Program-made: the position numbers and the translations under genes
DNA from: DASWUD01 sp036401755
Lineage (GTDB): Bacteria; Pseudomonadota; Gammaproteobacteria; Thiohalomonadales; Thiohalomonadaceae
Length of the DNA: 12,496 bases
Direction of reading: 5' to 3'
NCBI GenBank assembly: GCA_036401755.1
Contig: DASWUD010000077.1
Location: forward strand, 1 to 12,496
Notes under the pieces: generated by a model
Seen by the model: only the letters and a program-made list of their open reading frames with translations
Told to the model about the DNA's origin: nothing
Database searches by the model: none
In this document: one piece after another, positions 1-6,196 of the stretch
Position numbering within the stretch: the stretch's first letter is position 1
Layout of the letters: every line of letters begins with the position of its first letter

Positions 1-1
1 C

Positions 2-91
2 AGCTTCAATTTTACGCGGGTTTCATCGAATGACGTCATCGGTACCGAGGCCCGGAGGGTGAGCCGCGAGCTGCTCGTGAAGCAGCCATGA
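2..91 (+). CDS. C-terminal tail of an unidentified gene (partial)
   Basis: An open frame enters from the left edge and runs 29 codons to a TGA at 89-91. Its last codons are rich in G/C at the third position, like the real genes nearby. The stop overlaps the ATG of the next gene as ATGA, a common sign of translational coupling in an operon. The tail contains Glu-Ala-Arg-Arg followed by Arg-Glu-Leu-Leu, which looks like a charged helix, but I do not recognise the family. A competing frame stops at 31-33 and has less coding character. The identity cannot be decided from 29 residues. Confidence 0.45.
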   Translation, partial: SFNFTRVSSNDVIGTEARRVSRELLVKQP

Positions 92-1275
92 GAACACCTC
101 GCACTGCTATTGATGGCCAGGTCAGCCCCGGTTTCGAAGCCGTGCGCGAGGCGTTTGTTGAAAACTTTACCCAACGCGGCGAACTGGGGGGTGCCTGCTG
201 TGTCTACTACCAGGGCGAGAAGGTGGTCGATCTGTGGGGCGGCGTGCGCAGCAAGGCGAACGGCGAACCGTGGCAGGCGGACACCATGGTGCTGGTCTAC
301 TCCACCACCAAGGGGCTGGCGGCGATGACGCTGGCGCTCGCCCACTCGCGCGGCTGGCTCGACTACGAAGAGCGCGTCTGCAGCTACTGGCCGGAGTTCG
401 CGCAGCATGGCAAGGAGCAGATCACCGTACGCCAGCTGCTGGCGCACCAGGCCGGCCTGTTTGCCCTCGACGAAGCGGTGGACAAGCGCACGGTGGCCGA
501 CCTCGATCGGCTGGCGGTGATCCTGGCGCGCCAGAAACCGGCGTGGCTACCCGGCACGCGCCAGGCCTATCACGCCATCACCCTCGGCTACTACGAAAGC
601 GAGCTGCTGCGTCGCATCGATCCGCAACGGCGCAGCTTGGGGCAGTTTTTTCAGGATGAAATTGCCACACCGCTCGGTCTCGACTTCTACATCCGACTGC
701 CCGAGTCGATCCCCACTTCCCGACTGGCAACGCTGACGCGTCCCAGCCTACCCGCGATGGTGCGCGGTTTTGGCCTGCGTTTTTTTCTTACCGCATTTAA
801 TCCCCGCTCCAACATCAGTCGCGCGTTGCAAGGCTCGATGTTTCCCCACGACAAGCAACACATCTATGCGCGTAACTTCGAAGTGCCGTCGGGCGGCGGT
901 GTCGGCACGGCACGCGCCATCGCCCATGCCTACGGCGTCTTCGCCAGCGGCGGCGCGGAGCTGCAGTTGCGAGCGGAGACGTTACAACTGTTGGCGGCAC
1001 CGGCCACGCCACCGACACGCGGCTTCTACGACGAGTGCATGAAGAGCGATGGGGTCTACTTTTCCCTCGGCTTCATGCAACACTGCCCCGTCTGGCCGTT
1101 CGGCAGCGCGGGCTCCTATGGGCAACCGGGCACCGGCGGTTCGCTCGGTTTCGCCGATCCCAAGGCGGGCCTCGGCTACTCCTATGTCACCAACCAAATG
1201 GGCACGGCACTCACCGGCGACCCGCGGGAGATCGCACTCAGAAAGGCGGTCTACGCCATCATCTCCTCTCGATAG
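88..1275 (+). CDS. Serine beta-lactamase-fold hydrolase (EstB / family VIII esterase-like)
   Basis: A 395-residue protein of the serine beta-lactamase / penicillin-binding-protein-like fold (Pfam Beta-lactamase). It carries the Ser-x-x-Lys nucleophile motif as STTK at residues 72-75, preceded by the usual hydrophobic stretch. The Tyr motif is YHAIT at 161-165. The third conserved box is YGQPGTGGSLGFADP at 344-358. Relatives are mostly cytoplasmic esterases or beta-lactamase-like hydrolases of unknown natural substrate, and the length fits. No signal peptide is seen, so it is probably cytoplasmic. In most homologues I recall, the third box reads FGHPGxGG, so Gln346 replaces a usual His. The start is the only one available after an in-frame stop at 31-33. 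It has no good ribosome-binding site, but it overlaps the upstream stop (ATGA), suggesting coupled translation. The gene ends 28 bp before the convergent membrane-protein gene. The family is sure; the substrate is unknown. Confidence 0.9.
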   Translation: MRTPRTAIDGQVSPGFEAVREAFVENFTQRGELGGACCVYYQGEKVVDLWGGVRSKANGEPWQADTMVLVYSTTKGLAAMTLALAHSRGWLDYEERVCSYWPEFAQHGKEQITVRQLLAHQAGLFALDEAVDKRTVADLDRLAVILARQKPAWLPGTRQAYHAITLGYYESELLRRIDPQRRSLGQFFQDEIATPLGLDFYIRLPESIPTSRLATLTRPSLPAMVRGFGLRFFLTAFNPRSNISRALQGSMFPHDKQHIYARNFEVPSGGGVGTARAIAHAYGVFASGGAELQLRAETLQLLAAPATPPTRGFYDECMKSDGVYFSLGFMQHCPVWPFGSAGSYGQPGTGGSLGFADPKAGLGYSYVTNQMGTALTGDPREIALRKAVYAIISSR

Positions 1276-1303
1276 CACTGACTTCTCTGGCTGCTCCAGC
1301 CGG

Positions 1304-1876
1304 CTAAACGGTTGCGGGCCTACGACGGGTGAGGATGGCAAACAGCCAGCTCCCTCCGGCAAGGAGGAGCGATGCCGTGGCGAGTGCGCCTTTGATTCCC
1401 CGGAGGGTGTTGGTAACCGTGGCCACCTGGTAGAGCTCCTGCGGGTAGTTCAACAGCATGGCGAGTATGCCGGCGTTTTCGCACCAATCGGCCAAGGTGT
1501 AGGCAAGTGGTAGCAGTGCCAGCGCATAGGGCCATTGTTGCCGGGGAGCGATGCGCCGCATTGCTGTTGCGATGGCCAGCAGTGCAAAAAGACCCAGGGT
1601 GGCGGGGAAGAGGATGTCGGCGAGCAGCAGGCCGTAATAGCCCTGAATACCCGCCTGCCCATAGTGCGCGATGAGTGCGTAGGCGCGGTCCGGTGTGTAG
1701 CTGCCACGATCATCGAACAGGTTCGCCCCGCCGCCGAGATCGAGGATGCCGTATCCACCGGTTGCGTTGTAGAAAAGCGTAGCGGCAACATTGATGGCGG
1801 TTAGCGCGACGATGAACACCACCATGGCGATGCGCAGGTTGCGACCCGTGGCAAAATTATTGAGACACTCAAGCAT
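1304..1876 (-). CDS. Four-helix integral membrane protein, function unknown
   Basis: A 190-residue hydrophobic protein with four likely membrane helices, roughly at residues 14-34, 79-106, 116-142 and 158-183. Between helices 1 and 2 lies a Gly- and Asp-rich loop (about 38-66), and the C-terminus ends in a basic Arg cluster, so the tail is probably cytoplasmic. An Asp-Trp-Cys-Glu-Asn motif (130-134) sits inside helix 3, a polar cluster that could be functional. I do not recognise the family with certainty. The gene overlaps the stop of the upstream oxidoreductase by 8 bp and has a strong Shine-Dalgarno, AAGGAGGA at 1885-1892, eight bases before the ATG. It is therefore co-transcribed and well translated. 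The context suggests it acts with the oxidoreductase and is controlled by the divergent LysR regulator, but that is inference. Confidence 0.8.
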   Translation of the reverse strand: MLECLNNFATGRNLRIAMVVFIVALTAINVAATLFYNATGGYGILDLGGGANLFDDRGSYTPDRAYALIAHYGQAGIQGYYGLLLADILFPATLGLFALLAIATAMRRIAPRQQWPYALALLPLAYTLADWCENAGILAMLLNYPQELYQVATVTNTLRGIKGALATASLLLAGGSWLFAILTRRRPATV

Positions 1877-2837
1877 GATGCCAATCCTCCTTCATCGTCA
1901 GCACTCCGAGTCCGCTGAGGGTCGCCTGCAACGCATCGTGTAGTGGGGTTGTCGGCAAGGTACCGATAAGCGCTGTGAGTGCGCCATCTTCCACCCGATG
2001 GGGGCGCTCCCACAGGTAACGCATATCGAGAATTGCACGGGCCATGGGTGAAAAGGGGGCCGCGAGCCGCAGGCTCCACCATGGCATTTTGCCGAGGCGA
2101 AGTTGCCGGGCGGTGACCTCTTCCAACGTCCTATGGAGCTCTGCACCGGTGATGGCGTAGCCCGGAAAATGGTAGGTGTGAAATCCTCGCAACTCACTAC
2201 GCCGGGCGGCGACACGCACGAAGGCCTCGGCGAAATCGGGCAGATAGGCCCAGGCGTGCAGGCGATCGGTAGGACCCGGATAGGTGATCTTTCCTTTGCG
2301 CAGCTCCTTGGCGATCACCCGATCGAACCAGGAGCCTGTGCCACCCAGGTAGTCACCGGTGCGCAGGACGACACTGTCTACTTCGTCGGCGGCGGCGCGC
2401 AGCCTCTCCTCCATGGCAATGCGGATCTGTGCCTTGGTGGTGTTGCCCACCTGCGGGGTATCCTCATGCAGCTGCTCGGGCAACTGATTGCCGAAGTTGT
2501 AGATATTGCCGGGAAACAGCAGCAGCACGCCGCTTGCACGGGCCGCGGCCAACGCATTTTCTGCCAGCGGGAGGGCATTCTGTTCCCATTGCGTGTAGAG
2601 CGGATTGAGTGCATTGACCACCACCTCGCAACCCTCTGCGGCACGACACAGGGCTGCTCGGTCATGGGCGTCACAGTACCACGGCGCTATGCTTGCCGAG
2701 CCCGCCTGCTGCCAGCGACTTTGATCGCGCAGCTGTGCCCGCACACGCCACCCCGCCACGGCAAAGGCCTCCACCAACGCTCGGCCGAGTCGCCCGTTGG
2801 CCCCCAGTATCAACACCATCGGTTTCTGCCTGTTCAT
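1869..2837 (-). CDS. NAD(P)-binding Rossmann oxidoreductase (atypical extended SDR / epimerase-like)
   Basis: A 322-residue protein of the NAD-dependent epimerase/dehydratase or NmrA-like superfamily. The nucleotide-binding motif GxxGxxG is GANGRLG at residues 12-18, straight after the first beta strand. Further strand-end residues include VVVNALNP (72-79) and LLLFPGNIYNFG (105-116), as in extended SDRs. The catalytic Tyr-x-x-x-Lys pair is not intact: the lysine candidate is Lys135 in the sequence NTTKAQ, but the position four before it is glycine. It may be a non-catalytic or divergent dehydrogenase. The start is fixed by AAGGAGG at 2844-2850, six bases upstream. It is the first gene of a two-gene unit with the membrane protein and is divergent from a LysR gene, which probably activates it. 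The substrate is unknown. Confidence 0.85.
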   Translation of the reverse strand: MNRQKPMVLILGANGRLGRALVEAFAVAGWRVRAQLRDQSRWQQAGSASIAPWYCDAHDRAALCRAAEGCEVVVNALNPLYTQWEQNALPLAENALAAARASGVLLLFPGNIYNFGNQLPEQLHEDTPQVGNTTKAQIRIAMEERLRAAADEVDSVVLRTGDYLGGTGSWFDRVIAKELRKGKITYPGPTDRLHAWAYLPDFAEAFVRVAARRSELRGFHTYHFPGYAITGAELHRTLEEVTARQLRLGKMPWWSLRLAAPFSPMARAILDMRYLWERPHRVEDGALTALIGTLPTTPLHDALQATLSGLGVLTMKEDWHHA

Positions 2838-2843
2838 ATCAAA

Positions 2844-2850
2844 CCTCCTT
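2844..2850 (-). promoter_or_regulatory. Strong Shine-Dalgarno for the oxidoreductase gene
   Basis: AAGGAGG on the minus strand lies six bases before the ATG at 2837. It decides that start over the internal Met7 codon and suggests efficient translation. Confidence 0.8.
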
Positions 2851-2866
2851 TACTTGTGTACCAATG

Positions 2867-2895
2867 ATTCTCGTGTCGTTCCGTCCATGCGACAA
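2867..2895 (-). promoter_or_regulatory. Candidate sigma-70 promoter for the oxidoreductase/membrane protein unit
   Basis: On the minus strand a -35 like TTGTCG (2890-2895) and a -10 like GAGAAT (2867-2872) are separated by exactly 17 bases. Each matches the consensus at four of six positions, so it is a weak promoter, as expected for one needing an activator. Transcription would begin near 2860. The LysR-type half-sites at 2906-2932 then fall at about -46 to -72. Predicted by eye only. Confidence 0.4.
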
Positions 2896-2905
2896 TCGAC
2901 ACCTT

Positions 2906-2932
2906 TGAATCCAAGCTATTCATGGCTGAATA
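2906..2932. promoter_or_regulatory. Putative LysR operator: alternating TGAAT/ATTCA half-sites
   Basis: Three half-sites alternate in orientation: TGAAT at 2906-2910, ATTCA at 2918-2922 and TGAAT at 2927-2931. The last two form a 6-bp perfect dyad, TATTCA-TGGC-TGAATA at 2917-2932. The first two form a second dyad with a 7-base spacer. This lies in the 96-bp divergent spacer next to a lysR gene, which is where LysR-type regulators usually bind. The right edge is one base before the lysR start codon, so occupancy would also repress lysR itself. The repeat is directly visible; the binding is inferred. Confidence 0.5.
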
Positions 2933-2933
2933 A

Positions 2934-3845
2934 ATGACACAGAAGGGAAATCATCCAGAAACTCTGGAGTGGGATCTGATCCGCGCCTTCCTGGCGGTGG
3001 TCGATACGGGATCGGTCACAGCGGCTGCCGAGATACTGGGCAGCAGCCAACCGACGCTGAGTCGTCAGATAGCGGCGCTGGAGCAACGGGTCGGCAGCCC
3101 CCTGTTTGAGCGGGTCGGTCGCGGGCTAAATCTGACCGGATTAGGCGAGGCGTTGGTGGAACCGGCACGCCAGATGCAGATGGCGGCCAATAGCCTCAGC
3201 CTTGCCGCGCTGGGGCGCAACAGCGAGACGGCGGGCACGGTGCGGCTCTCTGCCAGTGAGATGACCGCCACCTATGTCTTGCCCTCGATCCTTGCTGAGT
3301 TGCGCCGCACCCATCCGGAGATTCAAATCGAAGTGGCGGTCACCAACCGGGTGGAAAATTTACTGGAGCGCGAGGCCGACATCGCGGTTCGCCATACGCA
3401 GCCTGGCCAGGGGAGTCTCATTGCCCGCCGGATCGGTGCATTTCGGATCGGGGCCTTCGCACACCATGACTATCTCAGTCGCGTCGGCGAACCGATCGAA
3501 TTTGCCCAACCCCATCGCTACGACTGGCTTGGCCTGGATCGCTCCGACCTGTTGCTGCGCGGTTTTCAGCGGGTGGGCATGAAGGTGGACCGCGAATTTT
3601 TTGCCATCCGCTGTGATGACCAGGTTGCGCTGTGGCAGATGGTGCTGTCCGGCATGGGCATCGGTTTTGGCACCCTGTTTATCGCGGGGCAAGCTCCACA
3701 CCTGCGCCAGGTGCTGACTGAAATCGAGATCCCCGCGATGCCGGTGTGGGTCACTGCGCATCGCGAGTTGAAGGGATCGGCGCGGATACGCACGGTATTT
3801 GATGCCCTGGTGCAGGGGCTTGCTCGAGTGGTTGACGCGCGATGA
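2934..3845 (+). CDS. LysR-family transcriptional regulator
   Basis: A 303-residue LysR-type regulator. The N-terminal winged helix-turn-helix spans about residues 13-70, with the helix-turn-helix signature VTAAAEILGSSQPTLSRQIA near 28-47 and the wing ending in LFERVGRGLNLTGLGE. The rest (about 95-295) is the substrate-binding-like effector domain, typical of the family in length and layout. The start codon has no Shine-Dalgarno and sits one base after a dyad-symmetric operator-like element. No other in-frame start fits before the conserved WDLIRAFLAV segment. It is divergent from the oxidoreductase/membrane protein unit, so that pair is the likely target, together with itself. The inducer is unknown. 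It converges with a second lysR gene 36 bp downstream. Confidence 0.92.
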   Translation: MTQKGNHPETLEWDLIRAFLAVVDTGSVTAAAEILGSSQPTLSRQIAALEQRVGSPLFERVGRGLNLTGLGEALVEPARQMQMAANSLSLAALGRNSETAGTVRLSASEMTATYVLPSILAELRRTHPEIQIEVAVTNRVENLLEREADIAVRHTQPGQGSLIARRIGAFRIGAFAHHDYLSRVGEPIEFAQPHRYDWLGLDRSDLLLRGFQRVGMKVDREFFAIRCDDQVALWQMVLSGMGIGFGTLFIAGQAPHLRQVLTEIEIPAMPVWVTAHRELKGSARIRTVFDALVQGLARVVDAR

Positions 3846-3875
3846 CTCTCGGTCAAGAAGAGCTGACCTGAGTCA
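3843..3875. terminator. Interrupted hairpin between the two convergent lysR genes
   Basis: Outer arms TGACTC (3843-3848) and GAGTCA (3870-3875) and inner arms GGTCA (3851-3855) and TGACC (3864-3868) can pair, with a small asymmetric bulge and an 8-base loop. It starts on the stop codon of the first lysR gene and fills most of the 36-bp convergent gap. There is no T-run after it on either strand, so it is at best a weak or factor-dependent terminator. Confidence 0.4.
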
Positions 3876-3881
3876 ACTCCG

Positions 3882-4778
3882 TTACGCGGTTGAATTCAAG
3901 GTCTCAACCATCCAGTCAATGAAAACCCGTACCTTGTGGTTGCCCTGGCGGGTAGGCAGGTAGAGCGCGTAGACGTTGTTATACGAACCGATCGGTTGAT
4001 AATCGGGCATCAAGGGGAGGAGGTGGCCGCTGGCGATTTCTTTCTTGACCATGTAGTCGGGGAGCAGGCCGCAGCCCACCCCATCGAGCGCCAGGCTTCG
4101 TGAAGCCAGGCTGCTGCTGACGATCACATTACCCGTGATCTTCACCTCTGCCATTCCATCCGGCCCCAAAAAATGCCACGCCTCTGTCGGGTTGGGTTGA
4201 CCATGCCGGAGGCAATTGTGAGCCAGCAGCTCATTGGGGAGGCGAGGTTGACCGCATCGCGCCACATAGGCGGGGCTGGCGCACAGGATATGCCGGACCT
4301 GTGCCAGCTTTCGCGCCGCCAGACCTTCGGGAGGGTGGTCGGTAAGCCGCAGCACGAGGTCGTAGCCTTCTTCGGCAAGATCGACGTTGCGGTCGAGCAG
4401 ATCGACCTCAACCACCAGCTCGGGAAAGCGCCTGAGAAATTCGGCGAGCCTCGGTAGCACGACGGCATTGCCATAGGCGACCGTAGTACTGATCTTCAAC
4501 ACGCCACGCGGCGCGAGCGCCAGTCGAGAGGCGGCAGCTTCGGCTTCTTCGGCAGCGGCGACGAGCCGTGCGCACTGTTCGTAGACCACCACTCCCGCAT
4601 CGGTAAGGCTCATGGCGCGCGTGGTGCGATGGAGCAGTTTCACACCCAGCCCCGACTCCAGCCGGCTGACATGCTTGCTCACGGCAGAGCGCGTCAGCCC
4701 TAGCTGCTCGGCGGCCTTGCCGAAGTTGCCCAGCTCCACGACCTTGGCGAATACGCCCATCTCCGTTAGCCAGCGCAT
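3882..4778 (-). CDS. LysR-family transcriptional regulator (second)
   Basis: A 298-residue LysR-type regulator of the CrgA/AaeR-like kind. The winged helix-turn-helix begins at once (MRWLTEMGVFAKVVELGNFG), with the recognition region LGLTRSAVSKHVSRLE at residues 26-41 and the wing LLHRTTRAMSLTDAG at 48-62. The effector-binding domain follows to the end. An ATG 90 bases further up (4868) is in frame. I chose 4778 because it aligns with the usual family start and because the longer version would run through the predicted promoter. A GGAG lies only two bases before the ATG, a short spacing. The gene is divergent from the small DUF1330 gene across a 159-bp spacer, making that gene the likely target. 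The inducer is unknown. Confidence 0.9.
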   Translation of the reverse strand: MRWLTEMGVFAKVVELGNFGKAAEQLGLTRSAVSKHVSRLESGLGVKLLHRTTRAMSLTDAGVVVYEQCARLVAAAEEAEAAASRLALAPRGVLKISTTVAYGNAVVLPRLAEFLRRFPELVVEVDLLDRNVDLAEEGYDLVLRLTDHPPEGLAARKLAQVRHILCASPAYVARCGQPRLPNELLAHNCLRHGQPNPTEAWHFLGPDGMAEVKITGNVIVSSSLASRSLALDGVGCGLLPDYMVKKEIASGHLLPLMPDYQPIGSYNNVYALYLPTRQGNHKVRVFIDWMVETLNSTA

Positions 4779-4795
4779 CACTCCGCCATTTGTAC

Positions 4796-4837
4796 TTTTA
4801 TGGAAATAATGTTGTGACGATTTTATGGATTGTTTCC
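4796..4837. repeat. Operator-like inverted and direct repeats over the lysR promoter
   Basis: Two overlapping patterns are seen. A 9-base direct repeat TTTTATGGA occurs at 4796-4804 and 4821-4829, 25 bases apart. An inverted repeat has arms GGAAATAAT (4802-4810) and ATTGTTTCC (4829-4837), matching at eight of nine positions across an 18-base spacer. Together they cover the predicted -10 and start site of the second lysR gene and the AT-rich centre of the divergent spacer, as expected for a regulator binding region. Function is inferred. Confidence 0.4.
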
Positions 4838-4847
4838 GGATAGTCAA
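4820..4847 (-). promoter_or_regulatory. Predicted sigma-70 promoter of the second lysR gene
   Basis: On the minus strand, -35 TTGACT (4842-4847) and -10 TAAAAT (4820-4825) are 16 bases apart. Each differs from consensus at one position, ten matches of twelve. Transcription would start near 4813, giving a leader of about 35 bases before the ATG at 4778. This supports the shorter start for the gene. Confidence 0.6.
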
Positions 4848-4937
4848 AGTAAAAGAATTATGACTCACCCGCCCAAGAGTACGCGCTGTTCATCGTTGGG
4901 TGTTATTAGAAGCTGCGATTTAATAGAGGAGAGAACG

Positions 4938-5243
4938 ATGCCAAAAGGCTACTGGATCGTCCGTGTCGACATTGTGGATCAGGAAAAATACAAGGCCTAT
5001 GTGACGGCAAACGCCGAGGCGCTGAAGAAATACGGCGCGCGGATCCTGGTGCGAGCAGGACAGTGCGAAAATCCGGAGGGTACCAGCCGTGACCGCAACG
5101 GTGTAATCGAATTCCCCACCTATCAGGCGGCTCTTGATTGCTGGAACTCTGCCGAGTACCAGCGCGCAAGAAAGTTGCGGCTGGCGGTTTCGACCCTCGA
5201 TCTGGTCATCGTCGAAGGTTACGATGGCCCCCAGCCCGATTGA
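4938..5243 (+). CDS. DUF1330 family protein
   Basis: A 101-residue protein of the DUF1330 family, a small ferredoxin-like (dimeric alpha/beta barrel) fold. It shows the typical opening KGYWIVRVDIVDQEKYKAYV at residues 3-22, the central RDRNGVIEFPTYQAALDCWNSAEYQ (51-75) with the conserved Glu-Phe-Pro and the Trp-x-Ser-x-Glu-Tyr segment, and a closing LDLVIVEGYDG (87-97). The family's biochemical role is not established; members resemble small oxygenase or dimeric barrel proteins. The frame is open further up to 4830. The start at 4938 is set by GGAG at 4928-4931, six bases before the ATG, and by the family N-terminus. It is a single-gene unit, divergent from a LysR gene that probably controls it, and ends before a bidirectional terminator. 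Confidence 0.9.
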   Translation: MPKGYWIVRVDIVDQEKYKAYVTANAEALKKYGARILVRAGQCENPEGTSRDRNGVIEFPTYQAALDCWNSAEYQRARKLRLAVSTLDLVIVEGYDGPQPD

Positions 5244-5331
5244 AAATGGCATTCATCCGCTTTTCGATGCTTTCCTGAGCCACTGGGTTGTAGTTGGCTC
5301 TACCATGGATGATTCCGCCGCAATGTGAAAT

Positions 5332-5367
5332 AAAAAAAAACGGGCTCACCAGGGTGAGCCCGTTTTT
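5332..5367. terminator. Bidirectional rho-independent terminator
   Basis: A 22-base perfect palindrome (5341-5362, CGGGCTCACC / GGTGAGCCCG) forms a stem of nine or ten GC-rich pairs with a tiny loop. Nine A residues (5332-5340) flank it on the left and five T residues (5363-5367) on the right. It therefore works in both directions: for the DUF1330 gene on the plus strand, and for the parvulin operon that ends at 5389 on the minus strand. The 88 bp between the DUF1330 stop and the A-run hold no gene, only a small inverted repeat GAGCCA (5277-5282) / TGGCTC (5295-5300). Confidence 0.93.
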
Positions 5368-5388
5368 GTTGAACAGAGCCGGGAGTGA

Positions 5389-6183
5389 TCAGGGCTTGCT
5401 GATCTTCGCCTTGCTCTTGAGGGACTGCAGGTAGTCGCTGACGAAGCGTTGCTGGATGTGGCTGCGCAGCTGCTCCTTCACCTGTTCGAAGGCGGGGGGC
5501 TGGGCCTTGCGGGTATCCTCAAGCTTGATGATGTGCCAGCCGAACTGGGTCTCGACAGGGGTCTTGGTGTAGCTGCCCTTGGAAAGGGCCTGGGTTGCCG
5601 TGGTGAATTGCGGCACCATCTGGCCGGGGCCGAACCAGCCCAGGTCGCCACCATTCTTCTTGCTGCCCGGATCGGTGGAGTGTTTTTCAGCGAGTTTGGC
5701 GAAGTCGCCACCCTTGTCCAGTTCACCGATGATCGCCTTGGCTTCAGCTTCGGTCTTTACCAGGATGTGACGTGCCTTGTACTCCTGGATATTGAAATTG
5801 CTGACCTGGGTGTCGTACTCCTTTTTCAGCATCTCGTCGGTGACTTCACGCTCGCCGACCGCCTTTTCCAGGGCGGCGTTGAGCAGCACCTGTTTGCGCA
5901 GGAACTCCATCTGCTTTTTGACTTCCGGGTCCTTGTCGAGCTTCCTGGCAAGGGCATCCTGATAGACCAGTTCGCGGCCCACCAGCTCATCGACGGCACG
6001 CTCATCGCTCATGGGGGCCTTCTGGCCAGTGGGTGACTGACGTTTGTAGTCATCGACCATGCTTTGAGTAATGGCGGTGCCATTTACGGTGGCGACCGTC
6101 TTTTCCGCACTCCAGGCGAGCGGGGATAGCAGGGCGGCGGCGAGTGCCAGCGAGGGGATCGCCAGGGATTTTTTCATAATCAT
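5389..6183 (-). CDS. Periplasmic parvulin-type peptidyl-prolyl isomerase (PpiC domain)
   Basis: A 264-residue secreted protein. Residues 1-26 form a signal peptide (Lys-Lys, a long Ala/Leu core, then AWSA just before Glu27). It is followed by a SurA-like helical N-domain (about 28-120) and one PpiC rotamase domain (about 137-223). That domain contains the hallmark segments ARHILVKTEAEA, FAKLAEKHSTDPGSKKNGGDLGWF and ETQFGWHIIKLED. It probably acts as a chaperone or prolyl isomerase for exported proteins in the periplasm, as the PrsA/SurA-related family does. The frame is open up to 6210, but AAAGGAAG lies just before the Met codon at 6183, which then gives a normal signal peptide. It is the last gene of the yciB-yciI-bolA-ppi operon, 13 bp after bolA, and it ends 22 bp from a strong terminator. 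Confidence 0.92.
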   Translation of the reverse strand: MIMKKSLAIPSLALAAALLSPLAWSAEKTVATVNGTAITQSMVDDYKRQSPTGQKAPMSDERAVDELVGRELVYQDALARKLDKDPEVKKQMEFLRKQVLLNAALEKAVGEREVTDEMLKKEYDTQVSNFNIQEYKARHILVKTEAEAKAIIGELDKGGDFAKLAEKHSTDPGSKKNGGDLGWFGPGQMVPQFTTATQALSKGSYTKTPVETQFGWHIIKLEDTRKAQPPAFEQVKEQLRSHIQQRFVSDYLQSLKSKAKISKP

Positions 6184-6196
6184 GAAGGCTTCCTTT

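Noticed and set aside
88..1275. Clinical-type class C beta-lactamase resistance gene
   Set aside because: The Ser-x-x-Lys motif is shared by a large esterase/peptidase family. There is no signal peptide, the Tyr box is YHA rather than Tyr-Ala-Asn, and there is no Lys-Thr-Gly box, so antibiotic resistance is not supported.
1276..1303. Small hairpin CTGG-N5-CCAG at 1287-1299 in the convergent gap
   Set aside because: Four pairs and no T-run on either side; too weak to call a terminator.
1535..2867. Plus-strand frames (1535-1804 and 2103-2867) opposite the membrane protein and oxidoreductase
   Set aside because: The minus-strand genes have strong ribosome-binding sites, clear motifs and overlapping starts. 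The plus-strand frames have none of these.
4779..4868. 30-codon N-terminal extension of the second LysR protein, starting at 4868
   Set aside because: It would place sequence before the family's usual start and run over a near-consensus promoter at 4820-4847; the extension is AT-rich and unlike the gene.
4868..4900. Possible leader hairpin CCCAA / TTGGG (4872-4876 and 4896-4900) upstream of the DUF1330 gene
   Set aside because: Only five pairs with a 19-base loop, no terminator or anti-terminator partner and no match to a riboswitch I know.
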